A stretch of 64,000 nt of DNA from Gemmatimonadaceae bacterium (GTDB lineage: Bacteria; Gemmatimonadota; Gemmatimonadetes; Gemmatimonadales; Gemmatimonadaceae). Position numbers and translations under genes: made by a program. The notes beneath the pieces were generated by a model that worked only from the letters and a program-made list of their open reading frames with translations, did no database searches and was not told the origin of the DNA. Positions 15,645 to 24,859 of this stretch are shown in pieces. Location of the stretch: NCBI GenBank assembly GCA_020852815.1, contig JADZAN010000036.1:62001-126000 (forward strand). The letters are read 5' to 3'. How positions within the stretch are numbered: the stretch's first letter is position 1; every line of letters begins with the position of its first letter.

Positions 15645-18600
15645 CTAACGCTCCACTGCCTGCCGAGCGGCGAGTGCACGCCGCACGTCGTCGAGGGTGA
15701 ACGGCTTGAGAAGCGTCACGCCGCCCGACTCGCGCGCCATGCGGTCGGCGGCCTCGCTCTCCAGGTCGCCGGTGAGCACGATCGTGCGCGGGACCATGGC
15801 CGGGCACTGCGCCTGCAGCTCGCCGAAGAAGGCCTCGCCCCCTAACCGCGGCATGCGCAAGTCGAGGATGATGCGGTCGAACGATCCCCCCTCCATGGCG
15901 CGGCGTGCGTCCTCACCATCTGCGGCCAGCGTCACGCGGTGCCCCAGGAACCCCAGCATGCGCTCGAGCGCGGCGCGCACGGACGGTTCGTCGTCGACGA
16001 CGAGGACGTGCAGCTGCGCGCCCTCGGGGGCGGTGTCGTGGTGTGCGGGAGCGACCGCCTCGGGTTCGGGCACCGCGGTGATGGGGAGCTCCACGATGAA
16101 GGTGGCGCCGTTGCCCGGGGTGGAGTCGACGTGGATGCGCCCGCCGTGCTCGCGGATGATCCCCTCGGCCACGGCGAGCCCCAGTCCGGCCAGCTCCGAT
16201 CCGTCGCGCCCCTCCCGCATGGTAACGCGCGAGCTGAAGAGGCGTTCGAGGTCGGCGGCGGCGATGCCCGGGCCGGTGTCCTCGACCACGAGGACGATGG
16301 CGCCGGCAACGCGCGACAGGCGCAACGAGAGGCGTCGCGTTCCGCCCCAGTCGCGCATGGCCTGCTCGGCGCGCGTGACGAGGTGGAGCACCGCCTGCTG
16401 CAACCGGGCGGGATCGCCCCAGGTGACCGGGAGGTCGTCGGGGAGTTCCTCGACGAGCTGCACGCCCGACACGCCGAGGGCGTAGCGCCGCACGTCGACC
16501 GCGCGCCGCACGATGTCCGCCAGCTGCACCGCGGCGGGGTGCGGCGGGCGATCGCGGGCGATGTCGAGCAGGTTGTGCAGCACGCGCGAGGCGCGCAGCG
16601 CCTCGCGGCGGATGGTCGCCAACCCCTCGTGCGCGGCGTCGTCACCGCGTGATTCCTCGAGGAGCAGCTCGCTGAAGGCGAGGACGGCGGAGAGCGGGTT
16701 GTTGAGCTCGTGCACCACGCCGCCCAGCAACTGGCCAACCGAGGCGTGCCGCTCGCGGCGCAGCAGCTCGTCGAGCAGGCGCTTCTCGTTGGTCACGTCG
16801 CGCACCACGCCCATCACGCCGGTGACGCGGCCGCGCTCGACGATGGGCGAGGCGACCAACGATCCCCAGCGGGAACGGCCGCTGGCGTCGAGGTAGCGGA
16901 TCTCGCGCATCTCGCGCCCCCCGTGCAGGACGCCCACGAACAGCTCCCAGATCGACTCGCGGTCGCGCGGGTCGAGGAGCTGCGTGAAGTGGTGCCCGCT
17001 GATGGCGTCGCGCCCAAAGCCGGTCGCTGCCTCGAAGGCGCGGTTCACCGACGTGAAGTTCCCCTCCTCGTCCACGGTGAAGATCGCGTCGGATGCGGTC
17101 TCGACGAGGAGCGCATAGCGCGCCTCGCTGCGGTGCAGGACGTCGGCGCGCGCGCGATCGTCGCTCACGTCGGTGGCCACGAGGAGGAGGCCGATGACGG
17201 TCCGCCCCTCGCGCATCGGGGTGGCGGTGATGGCCAGCGTGCGCGCGCTTCCGTTGCGCCTGACGACACCGCATTCCCACGACAGGCGCTCGCCGTGGCG
17301 GGCATCGCGCAGGAAGGTCGTCACCCGGTCCAGGTCCCCGGGGGCGAGGAAGGGATGGATGTTGCGCCCCAGCAGGTGGTCGAGCGGCGTGTCGAAGGTG
17401 TCGCAGGCCGCCGGGTTGGCCGAGGTGATGGCGCCGGCCAGGTTGAGCGTGAGCACCGCGTCCGAGGCGTGCTCGAACAGCTGGCGGTAGCGCGCCTCGG
17501 AGCTGGTCACCGCCTCGCGGGCGCGCCGCTCGTCGGTCACGTCATGCAGCGACGCCACCACCATCGCCACCGCCTCGCGCTCGTGCACGGGGGCGAGCGA
17601 CGCCGTCACCACGCGCCGCTCGCCATCCCCCCGCACCAGGACGTACTCGTGGCGCTGCGGCTGGTCGGCCGCCGCCAGCTGCACGTGCACCCGCGCCTCG
17701 TCCGACATGTCGTGCAGGACCAGGTCGCCCCAGTGCATCCCGGTCAGGTCGCCCCGCGCGAGAAGGGTGCGCGCCGCGGGGTTCGCGAAGATCACGCGCC
17801 CCTCGCGGTCGAGCGTGCACAGCGGGTCGGCGCTCGATTCCACGATGAGGCGATGCCGGTCCCACGCCGCGCGCTGGGTGCTCACGTCGTCGAAGGTCAC
17901 GATGGCCCCGCCGTTGGGATGCGGGACCGCCATGATCTCCATCCATCGCCCGCTCACGCCCTCGCACACGGTGCGCGACTGCTGCCCGTCGTCGATCGCG
18001 CGCGCCAGCGGGTCGCCGTCCGATTCCGGCACCTCGCCCAGCACGGTCTCGTAGAACGGGCGCCCGATCAGGGTGACATGCGTCGGCTCTGCCGTCAGCT
18101 GCATGGCGCGCGCGTTGGCGCGCGTGATGAGGCGCTTGTCGTCCACGAGGCACATCCCGACGCCGATGGAGTCGAACGCCGCCAGCCACTCGCGCGTCGC
18201 GTCGCGCACCTCCTCGTACAACCTCGCGTTCTCGATCGCCACCGCCACCTGGTCGGCCAGGCGCTGCAGCACGCGCGCATCGTCGGAGGTGAAGTCGGTC
18301 GGACCGTTGTAGACGGCAATCACCCCCAGCGTGCCGCGCGCCGTCGACAACGGGACGATCACTGAGCGCTCGATGGCGACCAGTCGCGCCGTCGGGCGAT
18401 GCACATCCACCTCGGCGTGGATGTCGTTGGTGACCAGCGCATGCCCCGACAGGAGGACGCGCCCGCTCAGGCTCCCGTCGATCGGCATGTGAACCCCCGA
18501 CAGGAGCTCGGTGCTCCCGATCGCCGAGACGATGTGCAGGTACTCGTCGTCCTTCAGCGCCACGCACGCCCCCTCCGCCTCCAGCAGGGCCACCGCGTGG

Positions 18601-19403
18601 CGCAGGATCAGGCGCAACACCTCGCCCATCTTGAGCGACTCGCCCACGGCGCGGGCAATCTCCGCCATCGCCTCGCTCTGCCGTCGCTCGTGCTCACTGT
18701 CGGCAAAGAGGTGCGCGTTGCTCAGCGCCGCCGCCGCGTGCCGCGCCAGCATGCCGATCACCTCGCGCGCATCGGCGTCGAAGGCATCCTCGCGCGCGTC
18801 GTGCAACGCCACCACACCCAACAACCGGCGGCCGTGCATCACCGGGACAGCCAGCACCGACGCCGACGCCGACGCCCCGCGCACCACGTCGTCGTGCGCC
18901 GCCAGCGGCGAGAGCGCCGGGTCGTACGGCGAGACATGCACCGCCGACCCGCTGCGCGCCGCCTCACCCAGCGCCCCCTGCCCCAGCGGCGACACGCGCG
19001 CCGCCGACAGGACCACGTCGCCCACGCTGTGGTGCACGACCTCGACCAGCGCACGATCGAGGTCGACGCGCGCCACCACGACACCGTCGCAGTCCACCGC
19101 GCGGCGCACCCCGCGCGCGAGCTCCTCCAGGATCTCGTCCTCGTCGAGCGTGCGCGCCAGCGAGACGGCGATCTGCTGCAGCAGCTGCAATCGCGCCTCG
19201 TGGCGACGCCCGCGCTCCACCAGCGCCCGGATCTGGTTGGCCGCCGCCGGATCGAGGCCGGCGAGCAGGTGATCGAGCGACTCGACGCGCCCCGCCCCGC
19301 CCGGCGGGGTGCCCGTCACCGCACCATGGCCGGTCGCGGCGCCCTGGATTGCCGGCGACCCACCCTGCGGCGTCGCCCGGTCGCGCTGCCCCGCGTGCGT
19401 CAC
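15645..19403 (-). CDS. Large hybrid histidine kinase (2 GAF, 4 PAS, HisKA, HATPase, receiver)
   Basis: A soluble sensor kinase of about 1252 residues with no membrane helix seen. Approximate layout: GAF 73-233 and 243-398, PAS 403-508, 513-628, 638-753 and 758-873, HisKA near 880-950 with phosphorylated His in GGVVHELNNPLSAV (about 898), HATPase 985-1105, receiver 1125-1245 with Asp in DRIILDLRMPR. G-boxes are present (EDTGPGIA, and LAGLGLAVAEG), but the N-box reads HLVTRAEQA where a conserved Asn normally chelates Mg-ATP. GTG 19403 overlaps the lipid kinase stop (GTGA), which decides the start. It lies in the TamA/TamB unit, upstream of an NtrC-like regulator. Confidence 0.88.
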   Translation of the reverse strand: MTHAGQRDRATPQGGSPAIQGAATGHGAVTGTPPGGAGRVESLDHLLAGLDPAAANQIRALVERGRRHEARLQLLQQIAVSLARTLDEDEILEELARGVRRAVDCDGVVVARVDLDRALVEVVHHSVGDVVLSAARVSPLGQGALGEAARSGSAVHVSPYDPALSPLAAHDDVVRGASASASVLAVPVMHGRRLLGVVALHDAREDAFDADAREVIGMLARHAAAALSNAHLFADSEHERRQSEAMAEIARAVGESLKMGEVLRLILRHAVALLEAEGACVALKDDEYLHIVSAIGSTELLSGVHMPIDGSLSGRVLLSGHALVTNDIHAEVDVHRPTARLVAIERSVIVPLSTARGTLGVIAVYNGPTDFTSDDARVLQRLADQVAVAIENARLYEEVRDATREWLAAFDSIGVGMCLVDDKRLITRANARAMQLTAEPTHVTLIGRPFYETVLGEVPESDGDPLARAIDDGQQSRTVCEGVSGRWMEIMAVPHPNGGAIVTFDDVSTQRAAWDRHRLIVESSADPLCTLDREGRVIFANPAARTLLARGDLTGMHWGDLVLHDMSDEARVHVQLAAADQPQRHEYVLVRGDGERRVVTASLAPVHEREAVAMVVASLHDVTDERRAREAVTSSEARYRQLFEHASDAVLTLNLAGAITSANPAACDTFDTPLDHLLGRNIHPFLAPGDLDRVTTFLRDARHGERLSWECGVVRRNGSARTLAITATPMREGRTVIGLLLVATDVSDDRARADVLHRSEARYALLVETASDAIFTVDEEGNFTSVNRAFEAATGFGRDAISGHHFTQLLDPRDRESIWELFVGVLHGGREMREIRYLDASGRSRWGSLVASPIVERGRVTGVMGVVRDVTNEKRLLDELLRRERHASVGQLLGGVVHELNNPLSAVLAFSELLLEESRGDDAAHEGLATIRREALRASRVLHNLLDIARDRPPHPAAVQLADIVRRAVDVRRYALGVSGVQLVEELPDDLPVTWGDPARLQQAVLHLVTRAEQAMRDWGGTRRLSLRLSRVAGAIVLVVEDTGPGIAAADLERLFSSRVTMREGRDGSELAGLGLAVAEGIIREHGGRIHVDSTPGNGATFIVELPITAVPEPEAVAPAHHDTAPEGAQLHVLVVDDEPSVRAALERMLGFLGHRVTLAADGEDARRAMEGGSFDRIILDLRMPRLGGEAFFGELQAQCPAMVPRTIVLTGDLESEAADRMARESGGVTLLKPFTLDDVRRALAARQAVER

Positions 19404-20308
19404 GCGCGCCGCCCGCCTAACGCAGCGCCCGGAACCAGGAGCCGCGCCCCCCCCGGCACCACCGTCACGTGCAGCCGCGGCCACGGCAGCAGCTCACCGT
19501 CGGCCTGGCTCGTTCGCGGGGGATCGGTCTCGAGGTGCACACTGCGCCCACGAAGAAATTGCATGGCAGGATCGTTCCCGAAATCGTGACGCAACATGCG
19601 CCATCCCAGGCGAAGCGCGGTGCGCACATTCGCTGGGGAAAAGACGCACAAGTCGAGCAATCCGTCATCTTCGCGAATGTCGGGTCCCAAGTGGATGAGC
19701 CCGCCGAGGACGGCCCCGAAATTCGCCACCATCGCACTCGTCGCCTCGAACGTGTGCGCCACACCGTCCACCGTCGCTCGCAACGTAAACGGTTCGAGAG
19801 CCAGCGCGGCGCGCGTTCCCGTCGCCACGTACGCCCCCACGCCCAGTCGCCGCTTGGCCCGCGGGCTCGCCGTCGCCACCATCTGCGCGTCGACGCCGAC
19901 CCCCGCCGCGAACGCGAAGACACGGCCGTCCTCGAGCTGCCCGAGGTCGATCGTCTTCACCGTCCCGCCCAACAACCTGGCCACCGCGCGCCGTGGCGAC
20001 ATCGGGATTCCCAGTGCACGGGCGACGAGGTTCCCCGTCCCGCCGGGAAGGATGCCCACCGGACGATCGCTCGCAATCAGCGCGTGCAGGACCTCCATGA
20101 CGGTCCCGTCGCCCCCCAGCGTGAACACGGCGTCGTGCGACTCGGCATGCGCGCGCGCCAACTGCTCCGCGTGACCGCTGCGCTCCGTGGGAATCACGGT
20201 GCATGCGACGCCGGCATCGGCAAAGGCGCGCGTCACCGCGCGCAGGGATGATGCCCCACGACGCGCTGCCGGATTGACGATCAGGAGCGCCCGCCGAACC
20301 GCTACCAC
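19400..20308 (-). CDS. YegS/DagK-type lipid kinase
   Basis: A 302-residue member of the diacylglycerol kinase catalytic superfamily, predicted to phosphorylate a lipid alcohol such as diacylglycerol at the membrane. It opens with LLIVNPAARRGASS, has the nucleotide-binding LGGDGTVMEV and ILPGGTGN motifs, and the C-terminal beta sandwich with a DGELL element. Sphingosine-kinase-like relatives share this fold, so the substrate is open. GTG 20308 overlaps the tamB stop by seven bases; its own stop overlaps the next start. Its place between tamB and a sensor kinase suggests a link to envelope lipids. Confidence 0.88.
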   Translation of the reverse strand: MVAVRRALLIVNPAARRGASSLRAVTRAFADAGVACTVIPTERSGHAEQLARAHAESHDAVFTLGGDGTVMEVLHALIASDRPVGILPGGTGNLVARALGIPMSPRRAVARLLGGTVKTIDLGQLEDGRVFAFAAGVGVDAQMVATASPRAKRRLGVGAYVATGTRAALALEPFTLRATVDGVAHTFEATSAMVANFGAVLGGLIHLGPDIREDDGLLDLCVFSPANVRTALRLGWRMLRHDFGNDPAMQFLRGRSVHLETDPPRTSQADGELLPWPRLHVTVVPGGARLLVPGAALGGRRA

Positions 20309-23300
20309 CGCCAGGCGCGGAACAGGTCGAAGCCGAACTGGCGGCGCGTGGTCGCGAAGCTGCGGTCGGTGCCGCTGGTGCAGAACAACTCGTTGAGCGG
20401 CGGCTCCAGCGAGAACGAGAAGCCGTACCCCGCCGACAGCCGTTGCTCGAGCTTGATCCCGATCGATTGCGCGAGGTCGATCGGGTTGAGCTGCCCGCCC
20501 GAGGCGGCGACCTTGCACAGCCCGGTGGTGAGCGACAGGAACGTTCGCTCGCCCAGCTGCTTGCCGATGCCGAACTGCACGCCGTTGAGCAGCCCCTGCC
20601 GCGATTGCTGCTGCTGCGAGTTGGTCCCGGTCGTGGTCTGGATGCTGACGTAGTCGAACAGTCCGCCGGAGAAGCGCGCCGAGATGTACGAGGAGATGGT
20701 GCTGAGCGCGATGGACGACGCGCTGAACCGGTTGGCGCTCAACTGCCCCCCCAGCCCGAACGACGGGACGCCGGCCACGAGGTAGGAGATGAGGTCCGAC
20801 TCCGAGAGCTGCAACGAGTCGGCGCTCTCCAGGCGCAACATGGGGCGGATGAGCGTCCCCTGCACGCGCACCCGGATGCGCACGTCGTTGCGACCGCCGT
20901 AGTTGCTCGACATTTGCCGCACCGTGTGCAGGGCGCTGATGTTGAGGATCGGGTTGAGTTCGGTCTCGTTGAGGAAGCGGAGCTCTCCTCCCTCCACGGT
21001 GAAGGTGCGCTGCACCAGCCCGCCCAGGTCGAGGCGATAGTAGCCGCGCTCGGTCTGCAGCGCGCCGTCCAGGGCCAACTGCGGCGCGGTGCCGCCAATG
21101 CGCGCCCCCACCGTCACGTTCACCGCCCCGCCCAGCTTGATGTCCGCTTCCTCCGAGCGCACGCGCACGTCCGACCCCATCGTGATGCGCACGTTGTCGA
21201 CGGTGAGGTTGTTCACGAAGGCGGGGGGCGCCTTGGGAAGGAGGGCGCGGTTGGCGAAGACGGTCGTGTCGACCACGTTGTACAGCTCGGGATCGTCCAG
21301 CGAGATGAGCTTCTTCCCGGTGAACGGGGGAATCACGATCACCCCGCGGTTGACGGTCACGTTCCCCGACAGGCGGCTCCGGTCGAGCGAGCCGCTCAGG
21401 CGCAGCCCGCCCGACAGCGACAACTCGGCAACGCGACGGCTGGCGATCGCCTGGAAGTCGCGGGCCCCTAACGAGACATCGAAGGCGACGTTGCTCTCGC
21501 CGCCGGCGTCCGTGAGGCGGGCGAACCACCCCCCCATCCAGAGCGAATCGCGCGCCTCATCGCCGCTCACGACGGAGAAGCGCTGGATGCGGACGGTGTC
21601 GCGCGCCGCCGACAGGTCGGCGTTGAGGTCGCGCAGCCGGATCCCGAGGTCGGGGATCGTCGCCGCCGCCGAGTCGATGCGCAGGTACCCCTGCAGCGCC
21701 GAACGCTCGGTGGTTCCGGCGAGGGAGAAATCGGCCGAGAGGCGCCCGCGCGCGCTGTTGATGGTGGGGAGGAAGCTCTCCACCACCGACATGTCGAGGT
21801 TGTTCGAGACCACCGACACGCGGAGCGTGTCGCGCAGCAGGCGCGTGTCGCGCGGGACGAGCGCCAGGTCAATCGGGGCATTGCCGCGAATGCTGACCAC
21901 CGTCGAGTCGTTGCGCAGCAAGTCGGCGCCGACGTGCACGCGCCGCTCGGCGTATTCGCCGCGCAGCGCCGCGCGCGCCACGTTCAGTTGCCCCACCTTG
22001 GCCCCGGTCACCGCCCCGGTCAGCGTCATGGTTGGCGCGCTGCGCGTCCCCGCCACGTCGACGCGCGTCGAGAGCCACCCGCTCAGCGGGACGCTCGCCT
22101 GCGCCAGGTTGGCCATGTCGGCCATCGAGACGCTATCCAGCTGCAACCGCAGCCGCACCGTGCTGTCTTCCGTCGCCGCCCCCGCCAGCAGGATCTCGCC
22201 GCCGCTGCTTCCCGTGAGGCGGACCGTGTCGGCGCTGAACGCCCCGCGCGACGCCCACAGCGACGCCTTGCGCGCCAGCGTCCACTCGCGTCCGTCCAAC
22301 CCGAGGCGGAAGGCGTCGAAGGCGATGCGCGTCGTGTCCTGCGCCGTGCCGTAGGCGCCGCGCGTCTCCAGCACCGGACCGTTGGAGAGCGTGGCGAGGA
22401 GGGCGAACCCCACGCGCGACGTCCCGGCGATGTCGAGGTCCAGCCCCGCGTTGGCGATCGCCACGCCGCCAGCCGCAATCGTGTCGGCGTTGACGCGCAG
22501 CGTCCCGCGCATGTCGGGGAGCGCCACGTGCTGCAGGTCGGCGGCCACGCGCGCCACCCGCGCCCCATAGTCGCCGTACGTCAGGTGCCGGATGTCGAGC
22601 GCCGCGCGCACGTCGAGCGTGTCGAGCGAGCCGGCCAGCACCCCGCGCCCACTCACCTCGGCACCCAGCGAGTCGCGGAGCGCCGCCGCGATCGCCGCGC
22701 TGTCGCCCGCGGCCGCCTTCACCAGGTACTGCCGCAGCGCGCCCAGCGAGTCGGCACTCACCAGGAATGACAGCGAGTCGCGCACCGCCGGCATGAGCCC
22801 GATCCCGCCGCGACCGGCGGCAGAGAGAAGCGCCGTCTCCACGTGCAACGTGTCGATGCGCAGGCGCCCGCCGCCGAAACGCATCCGCGCGCGCGCCCCG
22901 GAGTACACGCGCACCGAGTCGACCAGCGAGCGATCGAGCGAGAGGTCGAGCGGCCCCTCCCACGCGGCAAGCGAATCGCCCCTCACGTCCAGCTCCACCG
23001 TCCCGTTGAGCTGCGTGTGCAGCACCGACGCCGTATCGAGCAGGAGGCGAAGGTCGAGGTTGTTGAAGCGGAGCAGGCCGTCGTAGCCGTAGCCGCCAAT
23101 CGAGTCCGCATCGACGCGACCGTCGAAGGCCAGCGTCCCCGGCGTCCCCGTCAGCTCCGTCGAGATTGCGAGGTCGTCGGCCTGCCCCTGCACGCGCAGC
23201 GGCCCCGTGTACGTCCCTTTGTACATCAGCTCCGCCTCGGGGTACGCCTTGGCCACCGTCGTCAGGCTGAGCGGCCTCGCATCGAGCGCGAGGTCGTACG

Positions 23301-24858
23301 TGAGCGCCTTCTCCCCGATCGTCACGCGCCCGTTCCCCGTGAAGCGCGACGACTCGGCGTTCTCCAGGTGATGCGTGATGTCGGCGTTGCGGAAGCGGAA
23401 GTCGGTCCAGACCGAATCGAGGCGCGCCGTCCCCGACACCGTCCCGAAGAACTTCGGGAAGGCGGGGTTCACGGCCATGATCGTTCTCAGGTCAAAGCTC
23501 GAGAGCGCGACATCGAAGGCGTGGAACTTCGTGAACGCGGGGAAGAGGATGTCCAGCTCGCCCTTCACCGTCCCCTTGTTCACCACGCCCGCGACGTTGC
23601 CGTCGCGCCAGCTGAAGTCGCCGCGCTCCAGCTGGAAATGCGTCACCGGGCCACCGCTGGCCTTCACGGTCGCCGTGATCTCTCCCTTGAACGGGAACGG
23701 GAGAGGCTCGCCGGTGAACTGCTCGATGAGGACCCAGTCGATGGGATCGGCGCGCAGGTCGATGTCCTTCACGATGAGGACCGGCGCGCCGGTGCCGAAC
23801 GTCATGTCGCCGCGCAGCCGCGAGTTCATCGTGCGCACGTCCATGTCGTGCAGCGCGTACTCGAGCTGGTGCAGGTCACGACCATTCCCGATGTGGAGCG
23901 ACATGCGCCCGCCCCCCGTGGTCGGGAGCGTGGGATAGACCCATGCCACGTCGGCCAGCGAGAGCGTATCGGCCACGAACGTGAGGTCGTAGCGCGTGGG
24001 GAGGTCGCTCCCCCACCACACCTTCCCCTTGGCCGTCCCGCGCGAACCCGGCAAGCGGAAGTGGTTGATGTCGGCCCACAGCGAATCGCCCTTGTTGCGC
24101 ACGATCCCGCGAGCCTCGCGGAACTTGAACGGCGGGTCGAACTCGTCGGCGTCGAAGCGCACCACGTCGAACTGTCGCCCAAGGGCATCGCGATCGTCGA
24201 TGCGCGACGGGCCCAGCTGCAGCGAACCGTTGGTCCACCGCCGCTGGATTTCGTAACCGCTCCCTGTGCGTCGGATGATCTTGTCGCGGCGCGCCATCTG
24301 CACGCGCGCCGCGCTGTCGGCCCGTGCGCCCTTGAGCGAATCGTCGGGCTGCCACGGCATCGTGAGATAGAACGTGAGGTTCGTCGCCCGGGCCGCATTC
24401 ACGAGGATGTAGTCGCCAAAGCTGCGCGTCGTGCGCGGCTTGGGCGGCCCCTTGGGCCCGGACGGGAAGATCTTCCGGAAGTTCCACGCCTTGAGCGAAT
24501 CCTGGTGCACGTGCACGAAGGCGCGCTCGATCCGGACGTCGGACGCGACGATCCGCCGGTCGAGGAAATCGCGCGGATCGAACCGCAGGCGCACCGGCCC
24601 CGTGGCGACGAAGACGGAGTCGTTCAGGTCCCGGATCGAGAACGAGTCGACCACGAGGTTGGAGAAGAGCGAGCCCTCGAGGTGCCCGATGTACATCTTC
24701 CCCTTGATCTTCCCGTTGATGAACGCGATGGCCTGCGTGCGAATCATCTCGCGCCCCCACCGCGTCTGCGTCACCGCCGCGATGCCGCCCACCAGCACGC
24801 CGCCTAACGCGAACAGCGTGGCGGCACTGGCCAGGACGACGGCGCGGCGGCGGGTCAT
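20302..24858 (-). CDS. tamB: TamB-like translocation and assembly / lipid-bridge protein
   Basis: A 1518-residue AsmA/TamB-family protein. An N-terminal membrane anchor lies at about 4-28 (AVVLASAATLFALGGVLV). Next comes a very long beta-rich body of repeated short strands (typical DUF490/RBG-like groove). The TamB C-terminal domain covers about 1150-1518 and includes RVRVQGTLIRPMLRLES and ISYLVAGVPSFGLGGQL. It ends in an outer-membrane-like beta stretch (RRQFGFDLFRAWRW). Known relatives span the periplasm and act with TamA in outer-membrane protein assembly or phospholipid transport. It follows tamA by one base. Confidence 0.92.
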   Translation of the reverse strand: MTRRRAVVLASAATLFALGGVLVGGIAAVTQTRWGREMIRTQAIAFINGKIKGKMYIGHLEGSLFSNLVVDSFSIRDLNDSVFVATGPVRLRFDPRDFLDRRIVASDVRIERAFVHVHQDSLKAWNFRKIFPSGPKGPPKPRTTRSFGDYILVNAARATNLTFYLTMPWQPDDSLKGARADSAARVQMARRDKIIRRTGSGYEIQRRWTNGSLQLGPSRIDDRDALGRQFDVVRFDADEFDPPFKFREARGIVRNKGDSLWADINHFRLPGSRGTAKGKVWWGSDLPTRYDLTFVADTLSLADVAWVYPTLPTTGGGRMSLHIGNGRDLHQLEYALHDMDVRTMNSRLRGDMTFGTGAPVLIVKDIDLRADPIDWVLIEQFTGEPLPFPFKGEITATVKASGGPVTHFQLERGDFSWRDGNVAGVVNKGTVKGELDILFPAFTKFHAFDVALSSFDLRTIMAVNPAFPKFFGTVSGTARLDSVWTDFRFRNADITHHLENAESSRFTGNGRVTIGEKALTYDLALDARPLSLTTVAKAYPEAELMYKGTYTGPLRVQGQADDLAISTELTGTPGTLAFDGRVDADSIGGYGYDGLLRFNNLDLRLLLDTASVLHTQLNGTVELDVRGDSLAAWEGPLDLSLDRSLVDSVRVYSGARARMRFGGGRLRIDTLHVETALLSAAGRGGIGLMPAVRDSLSFLVSADSLGALRQYLVKAAAGDSAAIAAALRDSLGAEVSGRGVLAGSLDTLDVRAALDIRHLTYGDYGARVARVAADLQHVALPDMRGTLRVNADTIAAGGVAIANAGLDLDIAGTSRVGFALLATLSNGPVLETRGAYGTAQDTTRIAFDAFRLGLDGREWTLARKASLWASRGAFSADTVRLTGSSGGEILLAGAATEDSTVRLRLQLDSVSMADMANLAQASVPLSGWLSTRVDVAGTRSAPTMTLTGAVTGAKVGQLNVARAALRGEYAERRVHVGADLLRNDSTVVSIRGNAPIDLALVPRDTRLLRDTLRVSVVSNNLDMSVVESFLPTINSARGRLSADFSLAGTTERSALQGYLRIDSAAATIPDLGIRLRDLNADLSAARDTVRIQRFSVVSGDEARDSLWMGGWFARLTDAGGESNVAFDVSLGARDFQAIASRRVAELSLSGGLRLSGSLDRSRLSGNVTVNRGVIVIPPFTGKKLISLDDPELYNVVDTTVFANRALLPKAPPAFVNNLTVDNVRITMGSDVRVRSEEADIKLGGAVNVTVGARIGGTAPQLALDGALQTERGYYRLDLGGLVQRTFTVEGGELRFLNETELNPILNISALHTVRQMSSNYGGRNDVRIRVRVQGTLIRPMLRLESADSLQLSESDLISYLVAGVPSFGLGGQLSANRFSASSIALSTISSYISARFSGGLFDYVSIQTTTGTNSQQQQSRQGLLNGVQFGIGKQLGERTFLSLTTGLCKVAASGGQLNPIDLAQSIGIKLEQRLSAGYGFSFSLEPPLNELFCTSGTDRSFATTRRQFGFDLFRAWRW

Positions 24859-24859
24859 G

